Virus record (IMG/VR): IMGVR_UViG_3300028536_000026
Coordinates: 1-37,328 of that record
Length of the DNA: 37,328 bases
Direction: 5' to 3' (one strand)
Source of the DNA: a virus
Positions within the stretch are counted from its first letter, which is position 1. Every line of letters starts with the position of its first letter. Both the position numbers and the translations under genes were made by a program. The notes under the pieces were generated by a model, which saw nothing but the letters and a program-made list of their open reading frames with translations, did no database searches and was not told where the DNA came from. Positions 31,510 to 37,328 of the stretch are shown one piece after another.

Positions 31510-31707
31510 CTATATGTGTTTTGGATTTCTACAAGGTGGGATGGCTTTATCGTTGTATGATCCTCCACAGTTACCACATATATCCTCATTAGCCTTGCGG
31601 ATCTCTGATGCAATTGGTAATAGTTTGTTGTGTGGAACAGTCACATTCTTAGCATGGAGATCCTCATCATGAAATCCGCCACCCAAATGACAGAATGGAC
31701 AACTCAT
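31510..31707 (-). CDS. Small zinc-ribbon protein
   Basis: This 65-residue protein is read from ATG 31707, the last base of the HTH gene (overlap). It has CPFCHLGGGFHDEDLHAKN at the N-terminus and ICGNCGG plus a later Cys near the C-terminus, together a likely zinc site. I recall the same N-terminal pattern in small actinophage proteins of unknown role. Confidence 0.7.
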   Translation of the reverse strand: MSCPFCHLGGGFHDEDLHAKNVTVPHNKLLPIASEIRKANEDICGNCGGSYNDKAIPPCRNPKHI

Positions 31708-31973
31708 TATTCCCACCTTGGATTATTTAAACTAACAAATGAAATTTCTAGATGGCCACCTAAAGCCTTAGCATAGTTCTGTAATAAAGATAGTTTGGGA
31801 TCGTGAGTTTCATTTTCTACCTTGTAAACTAGATGCTCATCAACTCCCATTATTCTAGCTATTCCTAATTGACTTATCCCAATAAGATTTCGCCTAGCCG
31901 CAAGACTCTCTATTAGGCATTCATGATCTAATACTTCTAGATTGATATCTCTTACTTCTTTGGATGTGGTCAC
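31707..31973 (-). CDS. XRE-family helix-turn-helix regulator
   Basis: This 88-residue protein has the helix-turn-helix signature in about residues 24-68: RNLIGISQLGIARIMGVDEH, then VYKVENETHDPKLSLLQNYA and the GGHLEI ending common in Xre-like proteins. It should bind DNA as a dimer. It is in the early unit, 1-base coupled to the zinc-ribbon gene, and not beside an integrase, so it may act on early genes, not lysogeny. It may also pair functionally with the DUF397 protein. Confidence 0.85.
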   Translation of the reverse strand: MTTSKEVRDINLEVLDHECLIESLAARRNLIGISQLGIARIMGVDEHLVYKVENETHDPKLSLLQNYAKALGGHLEISFVSLNNPRWE

Positions 31974-31976
31974 TAT

Positions 31977-32243
31977 TTATAAATCTCCATAGTAAGCATT
32001 GAGCATCCAGCGCTGCATGACTAGGTCCATCATATACAAGACTCCCACAGACGCACCCCAGGACTCCGTTAGCCTTATGCCGCGCCTACATGCAGAACAA
32101 TCTTCGGTGTGGTGAGTTCTGACATACCAGTGTAGCCAAGCCAATAGTTTCTTGTCAGCAGTACGTACTTCCTCAGTTGCATACCCTCTTCGAATACACT
32201 TACTGATATTCTTTATATCTTTGGCTATTTTAATTAGATTCAT
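31977..32243 (-). CDS. Hypothetical protein with Cys pair
   Basis: This 88-residue protein starts at ATG 32243, which is 8 bases after GGAGG; ATG 32249 is only 2 bases from it. The first half is basic and helical (KIAKDIKNISKCIRRGY); a possible metal site follows (HHTEDCSACRRG), then a hydrophobic helical end (VLYMMDLVMQRWML). Family unknown. It overlaps its upstream neighbour by 14 bases. Confidence 0.62.
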   Translation of the reverse strand: MNLIKIAKDIKNISKCIRRGYATEEVRTADKKLLAWLHWYVRTHHTEDCSACRRGIRLTESWGASVGVLYMMDLVMQRWMLNAYYGDL

Positions 32244-32430
32244 TTTCATATCCTCCGAACCATATGCATATCTCAGCCATACCTTTTTCGGTATCTTGGG
32301 TTATTGTACTTCCTATATTTCGATCTTTAAAATAAAAGAATTCTGTAAGGCAATGATCCAAAGAACCTTTAGCAAGTGTAATCCATGTTCCTTTTGGGTC
32401 TTTAAATCTTCTATATCGAAACTCATACAT
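32230..32430 (-). CDS. Small hypothetical protein
   Basis: This 66-residue beta-rich protein (MYEFRYRRFKDPKGTWITLA) overlaps both neighbours (8 and 14 bases). No catalytic residues or Cys pairs stand out. The N-terminal strand with a W-x-T segment resembles small phage proteins that lack a known role. Confidence 0.6.
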   Translation of the reverse strand: MYEFRYRRFKDPKGTWITLAKGSLDHCLTEFFYFKDRNIGSTITQDTEKGMAEICIWFGGYENESN

Positions 32431-32611
32431 TGTTTTTACGACGCGTTGCTCTAGTCGATTTACGTCTGGCTAGCTTCTCTTTCCACGTCAAAACTTTCTT
32501 CGGGGGAGCAGGCTTAACAGGTTCCACTACCGGAGTCGGACGCTCTAATTTCTGTAGCTTATACCATTTTTCATTTGGTCTAACTTCCTTGTGGTAAGTA
32601 TCCTTATTCAT
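32423..32611 (-). CDS. Small, very basic protein
   Basis: This 62-residue protein is Lys/Arg- and Pro-rich, with a PVVEPVKPAPPKK stretch and a basic end (KLARRKSTRATRRKNNV). Such a charge pattern fits nucleic acid binding, but the sequence may be largely disordered. It starts 2 bases after the upstream stop and overlaps the next gene by 8 bases. Confidence 0.62.
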   Translation of the reverse strand: MNKDTYHKEVRPNEKWYKLQKLERPTPVVEPVKPAPPKKVLTWKEKLARRKSTRATRRKNNV

Positions 32612-32613
32612 AA

Positions 32614-32805
32614 TTACCTCACTTGATATTCATGTGAAAGATGACCAAACATCTCTAACGCTGAATGTGTTCCATTTCTATTGTCTCGACCACAAATATC
32701 ACACGGCGCGTCTCCTGCGATTCCATCAACTATGCCGGGCGCGTTACAAGTGCATGGAAGTCCTATGCCTTGTAGTGCTTGGCATCCTCTAATATGGTTA
32801 GTCAT
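32614..32805 (-). CDS. Small zinc-binding protein
   Basis: This 63-residue protein has five Cys in the first 40 residues (GCQAL, PCTCNAP, APCDICGRDN) and one late His pair, giving a probable zinc site. It overlaps the 3' end of the large nuclease gene by 8 bases, so it is coupled to it. No family recognised. Confidence 0.65.
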   Translation of the reverse strand: MTNHIRGCQALQGIGLPCTCNAPGIVDGIAGDAPCDICGRDNRNGTHSALEMFGHLSHEYQVR

Positions 32806-35056
32806 TTCTGTTGCTCTCGGTTGAAGGACCTTCTGCCTGTCGGACGTAGTAATGCTCGCGACGCTCGAAAAGTGTATCTAGCGCGTACTGATAATCACCC
32901 TTTGAGTTCTTTTCAACACAAGGAACTATGAAGGCACAGTTTTTGCAGCCAAACCTAGATGGCATAGGATAGATTCTTACTTTAGGATCTATCATATCTA
33001 AGGCTTCTTGACCAATGTTAAATTCTGTTTCTTCATCCTGATCTGGAGTCTTGATTACCTGACGTCTAGAGTAGTATACAATACCTTCTTCTCTCAAGTA
33101 TTGTAAAAAGTCGTCGTAATTCCCTTCTGCCCAGGCGTCTGTATCTTCTCTTGTTATGGTCTTAAGATAAGTCTCGAAATCTACTTCTTGATTTTTTGCA
33201 ACGCTAAACTTGCAGCCTTTTCTTATATGCATATTTTCTTTTGGCTTCTGTGGGTATCCCTTTCGTTGCTCATGGTAGATAAAGCTTTGAATCTTGATGC
33301 CTAATTTACGTAATGCCCACATGTATGAATTGCCAGTTATTGTAATTTGTTTCCCCTGTCGCATTACCCACGATCCATACTTAGTAGACACACACCACAC
33401 TCTATATGTTCCTTCTAACTTATTACTTATTATAGTTCTAGTGTCTACGATTGGACGACTCTTATTAACATTGAAATTTTTATTATTTCCTATAGATATT
33501 CTACTATTTTCCAAGAAGAAGGCTAATCTATACGCTTCTTTGATAGGCCCATCATTTTGGTGAAATACTTGTTGTCTACTTCCTTCTGCTTTCATTCCAG
33601 CATCGCAAAAAGCAAATCGTGCCTTGTCCGATAATCCTAATATAAATTGATCTAATCCTTTTGACTTATTGGACCCATCAAGTTTGGCCTTAGTCCATAA
33701 GGATCTTATCTCTGGTGAAGAAAATGTAAATATGGTATAAGGATTATGATCCTTACCAAGCTCTGATTGACTTTCAACTGTATGTTTATACAAACCAAGT
33801 CTATTTATTAGATTTTCAATTTCATCCGCATACTTATGCCATGATTGTGAAATTTGTGCTTGATGGTAGTTACCGACAGTTCTAATAGATCCATCAGTTA
33901 ATATCCAACTTATAAAGGCTGCTTCGTCAGGCGTTATATCAAGTGTGCCGTTTATTTCACTATTTGCACTTACATATATTGCACCTCTTTTGCTAGAAAT
34001 TTCGCTTGTTAGTGGTTCCCAATCCACGATAGTACCATAAGGATTACCTAGAATATCTCTATAAGTAGAAGGCTTTTCTCCAATCCACCTGTGATTTGGA
34101 GTTGTAATTGTAACGAACGATCCGTCATTACTACTAAGCTCTATTAAATTTGCATTGTCATAATCATAAATATCTAAGATTGGAGTCCATTTATTGGATT
34201 CGGACATAGTATCATATGCAAGTATAATATCTCCAACTTGCAATTGATTTCTAGTTTTCCACCCAGTTGGAGTTAATGCCTCCGTATCCATAGGAACGCA
34301 AGCTATCTGCCCATCCAAGTCTAGAAATTCTGTATTTTCCTCTGCCGTTACATTCTTTGCTGTTTTCCAGTCTAAAATGTGAAGGTTCCCGAACTTATCC
34401 TGTACAATTAAGTCAATACGCCCAGCATAAACAACAGGCAATCCTTTCCATGGCATATGGCCTTGGCCATTCATGGAAATCTTACCGTTGACTATGCTTA
34501 TTTCAATGTCTGAATCTGGATCTTTGTTTGCAAATTTTTCATACTTTTCAATGCAAGTATTACACTTGCACCACATAACTTCTTCGCCAGTATCTGGATT
34601 CTTAATTGGAACTATGAATGCAATTTCTGCCTTGACTGGAATCCAGTTATCTTCTTTGGGTGCAACCGAAGAAAAGTAGTAGTTTAGCATTCCTTTGCCG
34701 AGCTCTACTCTTTCATTATAATCCTGCTCAACTTCATGATCATAGAAAATGTTGGAGGCTAGAGCCTTCGCACGCTGTTCTTCGCAAGAATCTACGAATG
34801 CTTTGATGCTAAGATTGGCTTTTACCTCGTCATCCCATTTCCAAGTCTCTGGGTTATAGTACACCTCCATCCCTTTGTGGTACGCTATACCGAATTCAAA
34901 AACTTTTAGCGTTGTAGGTGGGTAGAGTGAGTCACGAAAATGCCAGTCCCACCTACGTCTGCACCCTTCAAAAGATTTTCTCTCAGAGTTATGTATTTCA
35001 TGGAATAATTTACTCTCGATATAGTCATCTACCAACCATTCTTTGGCAGTCTTCAT
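32798..35056 (-). CDS. Cas4/AddB-like Fe-S PD-(D/E)XK nuclease, interrupted by an intein
   Basis: The precursor is 752 residues, 428 after intein removal. Nuclease motifs are AYHKGME (His60), AGRIDLIV (Asp215), LHILDWKTA (Asp229, Lys231) and the Q-x-x-x-Y motif, formed only after splicing (Gln250-Ile-Ala, then Ser-Tyr). Cys32, Cys704, Cys707 and Cys713 sit as in the iron-sulfur cluster of Cas4 and AddB; a further C-x-C-x-x-C (WCKCNTC) lies near residue 165. It likely trims DNA ends to feed the Sak4-like recombinase encoded downstream. Confidence 0.9.
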   Translation of the reverse strand: MKTAKEWLVDDYIESKLFHEIHNSERKSFEGCRRRWDWHFRDSLYPPTTLKVFEFGIAYHKGMEVYYNPETWKWDDEVKANLSIKAFVDSCEEQRAKALASNIFYDHEVEQDYNERVELGKGMLNYYFSSVAPKEDNWIPVKAEIAFIVPIKNPDTGEEVMWCKCNTCIEKYEKFANKDPDSDIEISIVNGKISMNGQGHMPWKGLPVVYAGRIDLIVQDKFGNLHILDWKTAKNVTAEENTEFLDLDGQIACVPMDTEALTPTGWKTRNQLQVGDIILAYDTMSESNKWTPILDIYDYDNANLIELSSNDGSFVTITTPNHRWIGEKPSTYRDILGNPYGTIVDWEPLTSEISSKRGAIYVSANSEINGTLDITPDEAAFISWILTDGSIRTVGNYHQAQISQSWHKYADEIENLINRLGLYKHTVESQSELGKDHNPYTIFTFSSPEIRSLWTKAKLDGSNKSKGLDQFILGLSDKARFAFCDAGMKAEGSRQQVFHQNDGPIKEAYRLAFFLENSRISIGNNKNFNVNKSRPIVDTRTIISNKLEGTYRVWCVSTKYGSWVMRQGKQITITGNSYMWALRKLGIKIQSFIYHEQRKGYPQKPKENMHIRKGCKFSVAKNQEVDFETYLKTITREDTDAWAEGNYDDFLQYLREEGIVYYSRRQVIKTPDQDEETEFNIGQEALDMIDPKVRIYPMPSRFGCKNCAFIVPCVEKNSKGDYQYALDTLFERREHYYVRQAEGPSTESNRND
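33329..34300 (-). mobile_element. Intein with LAGLIDADG-like endonuclease, in the Cas4-like nuclease gene
   Basis: It covers residues 253-576 of the precursor (324 residues). Block A is CVPMDTEALTPTGW, block B VTITTPNHRW, and the end is VWCVSTKYGSW then ITITGN, with Ser as first extein residue. As in the other intein, Gly replaces the usual penultimate His. Endonuclease motifs are AAFISWILTDGS and AFCDAGMKAEG; acidic residues are kept, but both motifs are more diverged than in the tape measure intein. Insertion splits the QxxxY motif between Ala252 and Ser577. Confidence 0.92.
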
Positions 35057-35059
35057 GAT

Positions 35060-35410
35060 CTAAAGTGCCTTAATATAAGAAGTTGTTACTCCATGAAATA
35101 GAAGATCTAAATCATCCTTAGGGTTACGCGGATCAGTTTTGATGATCCAGCCATTGTCTTTGAGCCACTTAACCCACTGATATAGCTGCTCTAATGGTCC
35201 TTCTCCATGACCTAAAACGGCTAGACAATCGTGCTTGTGGTAAGCATCTTCTGGGATCCAAATATTATCTTTGTAATCGTAATCAATGTAAGCATTGTCT
35301 TTGGAAATTCCTACGCAATCACGTCCGAATCCACACTCTCCATTCGTTTCTAAATGAGCACCACCCTCTGCTGCCCATTCTACCATAAAAGCAACTTTTT
35401 CTGCATCCAT
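35060..35410 (-). CDS. Hypothetical protein
   Basis: This 116-residue protein is acidic and Trp-rich, with GGAHLETNGECGFGRDCVGI at the start, a middle DYKDNIWIPEDAYHKHDCLAV and a helix EQLYQWVKWLKDNGW. The Cys/His residues might bind metal. Similar GRECVGI-like segments occur in small phage proteins of unknown function. It lies 3 bases before the nuclease start and shares its unit. Confidence 0.65.
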   Translation of the reverse strand: MDAEKVAFMVEWAAEGGAHLETNGECGFGRDCVGISKDNAYIDYDYKDNIWIPEDAYHKHDCLAVLGHGEGPLEQLYQWVKWLKDNGWIIKTDPRNPKDDLDLLFHGVTTSYIKAL

Positions 35411-35420
35411 TATTTTTCCT

Positions 35421-35636
35421 CTACTTTATATGATCTTGTATATTGGGGTCATTTACTATTACATCTTCAATTCTTTTTTCAGAATATGCCTTTTCAATTC
35501 TTGTTAAACTATAAAGTGCATCGCCAAAATTTTCATGCAATCGCATATCGTATCCGTTCATCATTAAGTGCTTAACAGCGTCTTCCAATGCGGAACGAAC
35601 GGTAGCAAAATCTTCCATGATTGATTGTCTACCCAT
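35421..35636 (-). CDS. Small helical hypothetical protein
   Basis: This 71-residue protein is read from ATG 35636, overlapping the upstream gene by 8 bases; the longer frame to 35684 is less likely. It is helical (FATVRSALEDAVKHLM, then ALYSLTRIEKAYSEKR) with mixed charge. No family recognised. Confidence 0.6.
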   Translation of the reverse strand: MGRQSIMEDFATVRSALEDAVKHLMMNGYDMRLHENFGDALYSLTRIEKAYSEKRIEDVIVNDPNIQDHIK

Positions 35637-35859
35637 TATATGGATTCCAAGGTATAACTTCCCTATCCTTTGGTGGATCTCCACGCCTTAGTGTAGCTCT
35701 TAATGCCGCATTTCTATTAGCCTCGTACGCTTTAGTGAATTCCTCCCACCATTGTTGAAACTTGGGGCTGTTCCACGCAGCTAATTCCCTTGCATGCCTA
35801 TAAATATATCTCCGTTCCTCTATTCTCTCACGTTCTCTACGCCTATGCCTTAGCTTCAT
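35629..35859 (-). CDS. Small basic Arg-rich protein
   Basis: This 76-residue protein begins with a very Arg-rich helix (LRHRRRERERIEERRYIYRH), followed by FQQWWEEFTKAYEANRNAAL and a GDPPKDREVIPWNP tail. It may bind DNA or RNA. No family recognised; start follows a 32-base gap after the secreted-protein gene. Confidence 0.62.
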   Translation of the reverse strand: MKLRHRRRERERIEERRYIYRHARELAAWNSPKFQQWWEEFTKAYEANRNAALRATLRRGDPPKDREVIPWNPYNG

Positions 35860-35891
35860 TACTCAGCACTCCGTAGTTTCCGAGAGTAACT

Positions 35892-36356
35892 CTAGTTATA
35901 GATAATAGGAGCGTTCACCCAGTCCCCGGCGAAACGGAACTTAGCCATCCAGCCTTTGACAGACCCATTACTTGGAGGTGTAATGTATTGAACAGTATAA
36001 TATCCATAGTTGGGACCTGGACTTTGAGCGTAATATTGATTCCAAACACCAGAACCAGGAACTGCCCAATAGAGGCGCATCTCATCCATACGATGGCAAA
36101 TGTGCGGCCCGTCAGACCAACAATATGATCCAGAAGCGTAAACCGTTCGAGATAGATCGTCCGGGTGCCACGCCACCGCTTGTGCGACAGTAATATCTAC
36201 ACCATCATCGTATGCATTGTGGTAGGTAATGGACTTCCAATCGCTATAGCAACCAGGTACTCCACTACAAATATCAGCATTAGCACTTGGAGCCATAACA
36301 AACCCAATACCGACGATCAGTAGAACTGTCGTTAGATAAATTCGAAACTTGTTCAT
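35892..36356 (-). CDS. Secreted protein with signal peptide, early region
   Basis: This 154-residue protein has a clear signal peptide: a basic start (MNKFRIYL), a hydrophobic core (TTVLLIVGIGFVMA) and an A-N-A cleavage site after residue 27. The mature part is about 127 residues with four Cys (30, 36, 79, 87), probably two disulfides, and is Trp/Tyr-rich with a likely beta fold. GGAAGGGA precedes the start. It should leave the cytoplasm early in infection. Superinfection exclusion or an action on the envelope are possible; neither is shown. Confidence 0.8.
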   Translation of the reverse strand: MNKFRIYLTTVLLIVGIGFVMAPSANADICSGVPGCYSDWKSITYHNAYDDGVDITVAQAVAWHPDDLSRTVYASGSYCWSDGPHICHRMDEMRLYWAVPGSGVWNQYYAQSPGPNYGYYTVQYITPPSNGSVKGWMAKFRFAGDWVNAPIIYN

Positions 36357-36378
36357 TAGTTCCCTTCCTTAGATAAAA

Positions 36379-36624
36379 TTATCCATCAAAATTTTTGGGG
36401 GTCCACTGTGTATCATCCTGAATTTCTGGCCAGGGATCGAAACCATCGACAATCCACTTTGCTACAGTTATTACATCTAAAGTATCGGCCACAGCACTAT
36501 GATTTACTGAAAGTGGACCATAAGCTCCTTGGCCGTAAATAACTTTACGAGCAGTTAGTAACGCATCAGCTCGGATCTTTCGGTCGGCTTCGCTGCTATT
36601 GATTTCTACACTGTTAAGATCCAT
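36379..36624 (-). CDS. Small hypothetical protein
   Basis: This 81-residue protein has a helix with basic residues (EADRKIRADALLTARKVIYG) and later TLDVITVAKWIVDGFDPWPE. I recall small phage proteins with an ALTAA-x-LI-x-x-G helix followed by VADTL-x-VA-x-WI, all of unknown function. It lies 3 bases after the upstream gene and 22 bases before the secreted-protein gene. Confidence 0.68.
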   Translation of the reverse strand: MDLNSVEINSSEADRKIRADALLTARKVIYGQGAYGPLSVNHSAVADTLDVITVAKWIVDGFDPWPEIQDDTQWTPKNFDG

Positions 36625-36627
36625 TTT

Positions 36628-37029
36628 TCAAATTTCCTTGTCAGTTTGTTCTGTTCCCTGTGGGGTCTTTGGTGCCAACAAGAAGGTCCATTCTTTCGGT
36701 GAATGTTCCCAACCTTTAGGTCTCATCTCTTTGGAAATTTCTGGTGGTAGTAGATTCGCTCCCATAAAAGATGCCCAACTATCTATGGATGCATACGCTT
36801 CTGTAGGGTGTCCGCAACTAGCACAGACATACCATCCAAAATTCCTGCCTCTAGTCCAGCCCTCTCTTTTAACACAATGGCAGAATACAGTAGCTTTCTT
36901 GATTACTGCTGCAACTGTAGGGTCAACTACTGTATTAGTTCTTGTTTTCCATGGTGCATACCTAGCGTCAATGACAAACTCTTTAGCCTCCAATTCGTCA
37001 TCAAAGTCCAGGATAACGTAAACGCTCAT
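36628..37029 (-). CDS. Hypothetical protein with possible zinc ribbon
   Basis: This 133-residue protein has a beta-alpha start (MSVYVILDFDDELEAKEFV), then Cys residues (VFCHCVKREGW, YVCASCGHPTEAY) forming a probable C-x-C / C-x-x-C zinc site. The Pro/Thr-rich C-terminal codons include a CCCTGTGGGG repeat on the opposite strand. It overlaps the next gene at the window edge by 4 bases. Role unknown. Confidence 0.65.
   Translation of the reverse strand: MSVYVILDFDDELEAKEFVIDARYAPWKTRTNTVVDPTVAAVIKKATVFCHCVKREGWTRGRNFGWYVCASCGHPTEAYASIDSWASFMGANLLPPEISKEMRPKGWEHSPKEWTFLLAPKTPQGTEQTDKEI
36656..36665 (+). repeat. CCCTGTGGGG dispersed repeat, copy 5
   Basis: CCCTGTGGGG followed by TCTTTGG, pointing right but lying inside the last codons of a leftward gene (encoding K-T-P-Q-G). 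This is the only copy within a coding frame. Confidence 0.6.
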
Positions 37030-37328
37030 TCACTTTCACCACACTTATCACATTTCGTGTACAGCCAGTAATCACAGTCCATATTCTCGTCACCAAAGTC
37101 GGCATGGACTAACCCATCACATCCCTCTTGTTTACAATCCTTGGGATAACCTTGGCTTCCACACCAGCTAATATAGCATCCATTATTGCCAACTTCGTGT
37201 TCATAATTCATCGATGGGTCTGGAGAAATAGTCAGTCCCACTAGTCCCACGTTGCTTCCTCGGCTTCCCAATTTGAAAGTTTGCCGGTCTGCGACTACGA
37301 TAGGTTGGATTAACATGGTCGAACGCAC
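37026..37328 (-). CDS. Cys-rich protein, possibly cut off by the window end
   Basis: The frame is open to the last base, where a GTG sits at the very edge; ATG 37316 (MLIQPIVVADRQTF) is another start without a visible ribosome site. The 96-100 visible residues have a beta N-terminal part and many Cys (GCYISWCG, DCKQEGCDG, KCDKCGESE), which suggest one or two zinc sites. Function unknown, and the 5' end cannot be decided. Confidence 0.6.
   Translation of the reverse strand: MRSTMLIQPIVVADRQTFKLGSRGSNVGLVGLTISPDPSMNYEHEVGNNGCYISWCGSQGYPKDCKQEGCDGLVHADFGDENMDCDYWLYTKCDKCGESE

Noticed and set aside
1-37328. CRISPR array
   Set aside because: No regularly spaced identical repeats with unique spacers were seen. 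The Cas4-like protein is a phage recombination-type nuclease and has no cas neighbours.

Overview
The window is part of a tailed double-stranded DNA phage genome with siphovirus-type tail genes. It most likely comes from an actinobacteriophage, although the DNA looks A+T-rich for that group (judged by eye, not measured). Actinobacterial hints are a DUF397 protein (27270-27452), an Rv2179c-like DEDDh exoribonuclease, a Trp-repeat tape measure with a C-terminal muralytic domain, a TIM-barrel glycoside-hydrolase-like endolysin, and several small genes of types common in actinophages. Terminase, portal and integrase are not seen here, so the lifestyle cannot be decided. Both window ends cut through the genome.

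Layout. Bases 1-17785 are a rightward late region: two small structural genes, a free-standing HNH endonuclease, a Mu-I-like protease with an in-frame internal scaffold start, decoration protein, major capsid protein, head-tail connectors, tail terminator, Ig-bearing tail tube protein, tail assembly chaperones with a -1 frameshift, a 1480-residue tape measure containing an intein, distal tail and tail-tip proteins, endolysin, holin and a small membrane protein. A 19-bp inverted repeat at 17861-17926 closes this unit. Everything from 17931 to the right end is leftward and tightly packed, mostly with 1-, 4- or 8-base stop/start overlaps.

The leftward early region holds the replication and recombination genes: Cas4-like Fe-S nuclease (with a second intein), Sak4-like ATPase, DUF669 ssDNA-binding protein, primase-helicase, family-4 uracil-DNA glycosylase, family-A DNA polymerase and RuvC-like resolvase. 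Nucleotide and RNA genes include two MazG-like proteins, the exoribonuclease and a SLOG-fold protein. It also has regulators (an XRE HTH and DUF397), a secreted protein and many small zinc-ribbon or unknown proteins.

The most unusual points are: (1) two related inteins, each placed inside a catalytic motif of an unrelated host protein, one late and one early; (2) a DNA polymerase gene that is continuous only with a +1 shift at UUU_CGA, exactly within the Exo II motif; (3) a 209-base gap before the primase gene with a 15-bp inverted repeat enclosing several nested hairpins; (4) an internal scaffold gene inside the protease; (5) a phage-borne DUF397 gene; and (6) five dispersed copies of CCCTGTGGGG followed by T-rich sequence. 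All calls are from reading the sequence; no database search was run.
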